Below, piece after piece: positions 6,997 to 8,371 of a DNA stretch of 8,371 bases (the first letter of the stretch is position 1; the number at the start of each line of letters is the position of its first letter). Source of the DNA: an uncultured Anaerolineae bacterium (GTDB taxonomy: Bacteria > Chloroflexota > Anaerolineae > Anaerolineales > UBA4823); assembly GCA_937129505.1 (NCBI GenBank), contig CAKZNJ010000052.1, positions 1 through 8,371 on the forward strand. The letters run 5' to 3'. The notes beneath the pieces are model-generated. The model was not told the origin of the DNA, ran no database searches, and saw only the letters and a list, made by a program, of their open reading frames with translations. Made by a program: the position numbers and the translations under genes.

Positions 6997-8371
6997 ATGA
7001 AGTACTCTAAAGCAATCCAAAATGACGTTTCAAATTTAGAAGTAATCTACTCGCACGATCAAGGGTATACGTCACCCGTATCGGTTATTGTAAGTCTTTA
7101 CAATTATCAACAATATATCGAAGAATGCCTTGAATCCGTAAAAAGGCAAACTCTCAAATCAATTGATCTGATAGTAGTAGACGATTGTTCAACAGATAAC
7201 TCGGTCTCAATTGTGAAGAAATGGATGCAACAGAATCGTGCACGATTCCAAAACTGCTGCCTTTACCGTCATAAACAGAATAAGGGGCTGGCACAGACAC
7301 GAAATTCGGCATTTATGAAAGCCCATACACCATTTGTCTTTGTACTGGATGCAGATAATATTCTGTATCCCCGATGCCTAGAAAGGCATCTCGCTGTCCT
7401 TAGTGAAAGTGAGGCTAGTTTTGCTTATAGCTATTTGGAAGTTTTTGGAGCGACAAAAGGACTACAAAATGCCGTCAGCTGGAATAAGGAAACTCTCCAA
7501 TACGGCAATACCGTGGATGCGATGGTTTTGATGCGGAAAAGCGCTTGGCAAGAGGCGGGTGGTTACTCGGTGATGGAAGTGATGGGATGGGAAGATTATG
7601 ATTTGTGGTTCAAGATCAGCAGAAACGGGGGGTGGGGAATCCTTGTTCCAGAAATCCTAGCACGTTATCGTGTCCATTCCAAATCAATGCTTAGGACAGT
7701 AACTAATCCAAAAACTGATCGCCTCAGGGAGATTCTGCTAGAGAGTTACCCAGAATTTTTTTACGATCCTTATGTTCGAATAGACATCTTATCAAAAGCT
7801 AAACGATTCCAAGAAGCTATACCCTTATGTCTTGAAATTCTCGAAAAAAAGCCCGACGACTTGGAGATCTGGAAGCATTTACTATGGTTGTATCTTCAAA
7901 CCGGCCAGCTTTCCGAGTACCAGGATACTGCAGTTAAAATGCTATCGTATTCTTCAGAAAGCGTGAACGAGCTTGTCAACAATCCTGATTTAGAGCTCCC
8001 CCTATTAAAGACAATTATCCAACAAGCCATTCATGAAAATCCAGATAAAGTTGTCTTGCATCAGGCTCTGGCAAAGGTAAATTTGCTCGAAGGAGAGATT
8101 GGACAATGTATCGAAAACGCCAAAATTGCGAGAGAAATCTATCAGAAACAAAAGGAACACATAGAACAATTACTAGAAGCAAATCAAACCGATCTGGCCC
8201 TGCCGATCGTACGCCAATGGCTCAGAGAAGAGCCGCAGTCTCGGGAAGCACTATATTACCAAGCGCTCTGTGAAGCTGAGCGGAAAAAGTACTATAGTGC
8301 TCTTCGGATATTTGACCAATTAGTCAAGGCTGGAAATCGAGATGCTACTCTATTGGGAAAATACATCGATG
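6997..8371 (+). CDS. Family 2 glycosyltransferase with C-terminal TPR-like tail (3' end off window)
   Basis: The frame is open from ATG 6997 to the window end: 458 codons with no stop, so the C-terminus is missing. Residues about 28-230 are a GT-A, family 2 domain. SVIVSLYNYQQYIEECLESV (29-48) is the first strand and helix, and IVVDDCSTDNS (59-69) binds the nucleotide. LDADN (117-121) holds the metal-binding D-x-D as Asp118 and Asp120. GWEDYDLW (197-204) is the ED motif, with the expected catalytic base at Glu199 or Asp200. The enzyme would transfer a sugar from a nucleotide donor with inversion, at the cytoplasmic side. From about residue 255 on the protein is helical, with TPR-like units: FQEAIPLCLEILEKKPDD (271-288), then LEIWKHLLWLYLQTGQ (289-304). 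Further units lie around 333-385 and 395-447 (AERKKYYSALRIFDQLVKAG). Such tails are not part of the core family and may bind partner proteins. Composition is AT-rich like the two genes before it. Confidence 0.85.
   Translation, partial: MKYSKAIQNDVSNLEVIYSHDQGYTSPVSVIVSLYNYQQYIEECLESVKRQTLKSIDLIVVDDCSTDNSVSIVKKWMQQNRARFQNCCLYRHKQNKGLAQTRNSAFMKAHTPFVFVLDADNILYPRCLERHLAVLSESEASFAYSYLEVFGATKGLQNAVSWNKETLQYGNTVDAMVLMRKSAWQEAGGYSVMEVMGWEDYDLWFKISRNGGWGILVPEILARYRVHSKSMLRTVTNPKTDRLREILLESYPEFFYDPYVRIDILSKAKRFQEAIPLCLEILEKKPDDLEIWKHLLWLYLQTGQLSEYQDTAVKMLSYSSESVNELVNNPDLELPLLKTIIQQAIHENPDKVVLHQALAKVNLLEGEIGQCIENAKIAREIYQKQKEHIEQLLEANQTDLALPIVRQWLREEPQSREALYYQALCEAERKKYYSALRIFDQLVKAGNRDATLLGKYID

Overview
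The window reads as part of a bacterial cell-surface polysaccharide locus (O-antigen, capsule or exopolysaccharide). One gene lies on the minus strand at the left edge. After a 215-base divergent intergenic region come six plus-strand genes spaced 2 to 27 bases apart, which look like one operon that continues past the right edge. The host cannot be identified from sequence alone. A TPR protein beside the locus, TPR tails on glycosyltransferases, the RmlD sequence subtype and moderate GC would fit Chloroflexota (Anaerolineae-like), but this is a low-confidence guess.

Left part (1-888): a minus-strand gene encodes a small cytoplasmic TPR protein. A Shine-Dalgarno-like GGAGGA follows its stop at the very edge, so another minus-strand gene probably follows outside the window. 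The 673-888 region has weak promoter-like sequences in both directions.

Sugar-nucleotide part (889-3398): rfbC/rmlC (dTDP-4-dehydrorhamnose 3,5-epimerase) and rfbD/rmlD (dTDP-4-dehydrorhamnose reductase) catalyse the last two steps of dTDP-L-rhamnose synthesis. An extended SDR nucleotide-sugar epimerase/dehydratase of unknown substrate follows. rmlA and rmlB are not in the window.

Assembly part (3419-8371): three glycosyltransferase-type genes. The first encodes an 844-residue multidomain protein: a KpsC/KpsS-like capsule-synthesis domain, a beta-sandwich, a short TPR-like helical segment and a C-terminal Ig-like domain. The second encodes a 330-residue GT-B protein resembling CgeB/GT4. The third is a family 2 glycosyltransferase with a long TPR-like tail, cut off by the window end and still open there. 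Sampled base composition falls from about 55-60% GC in the sugar-nucleotide genes to about 27-45% in the glycosyltransferase genes, the pattern expected when a conserved precursor block is joined to an exchanged assembly block.

The most unusual item is the 844-residue protein. No RNA genes, CRISPR arrays, insertion sequences, transporters or polymerases were found.
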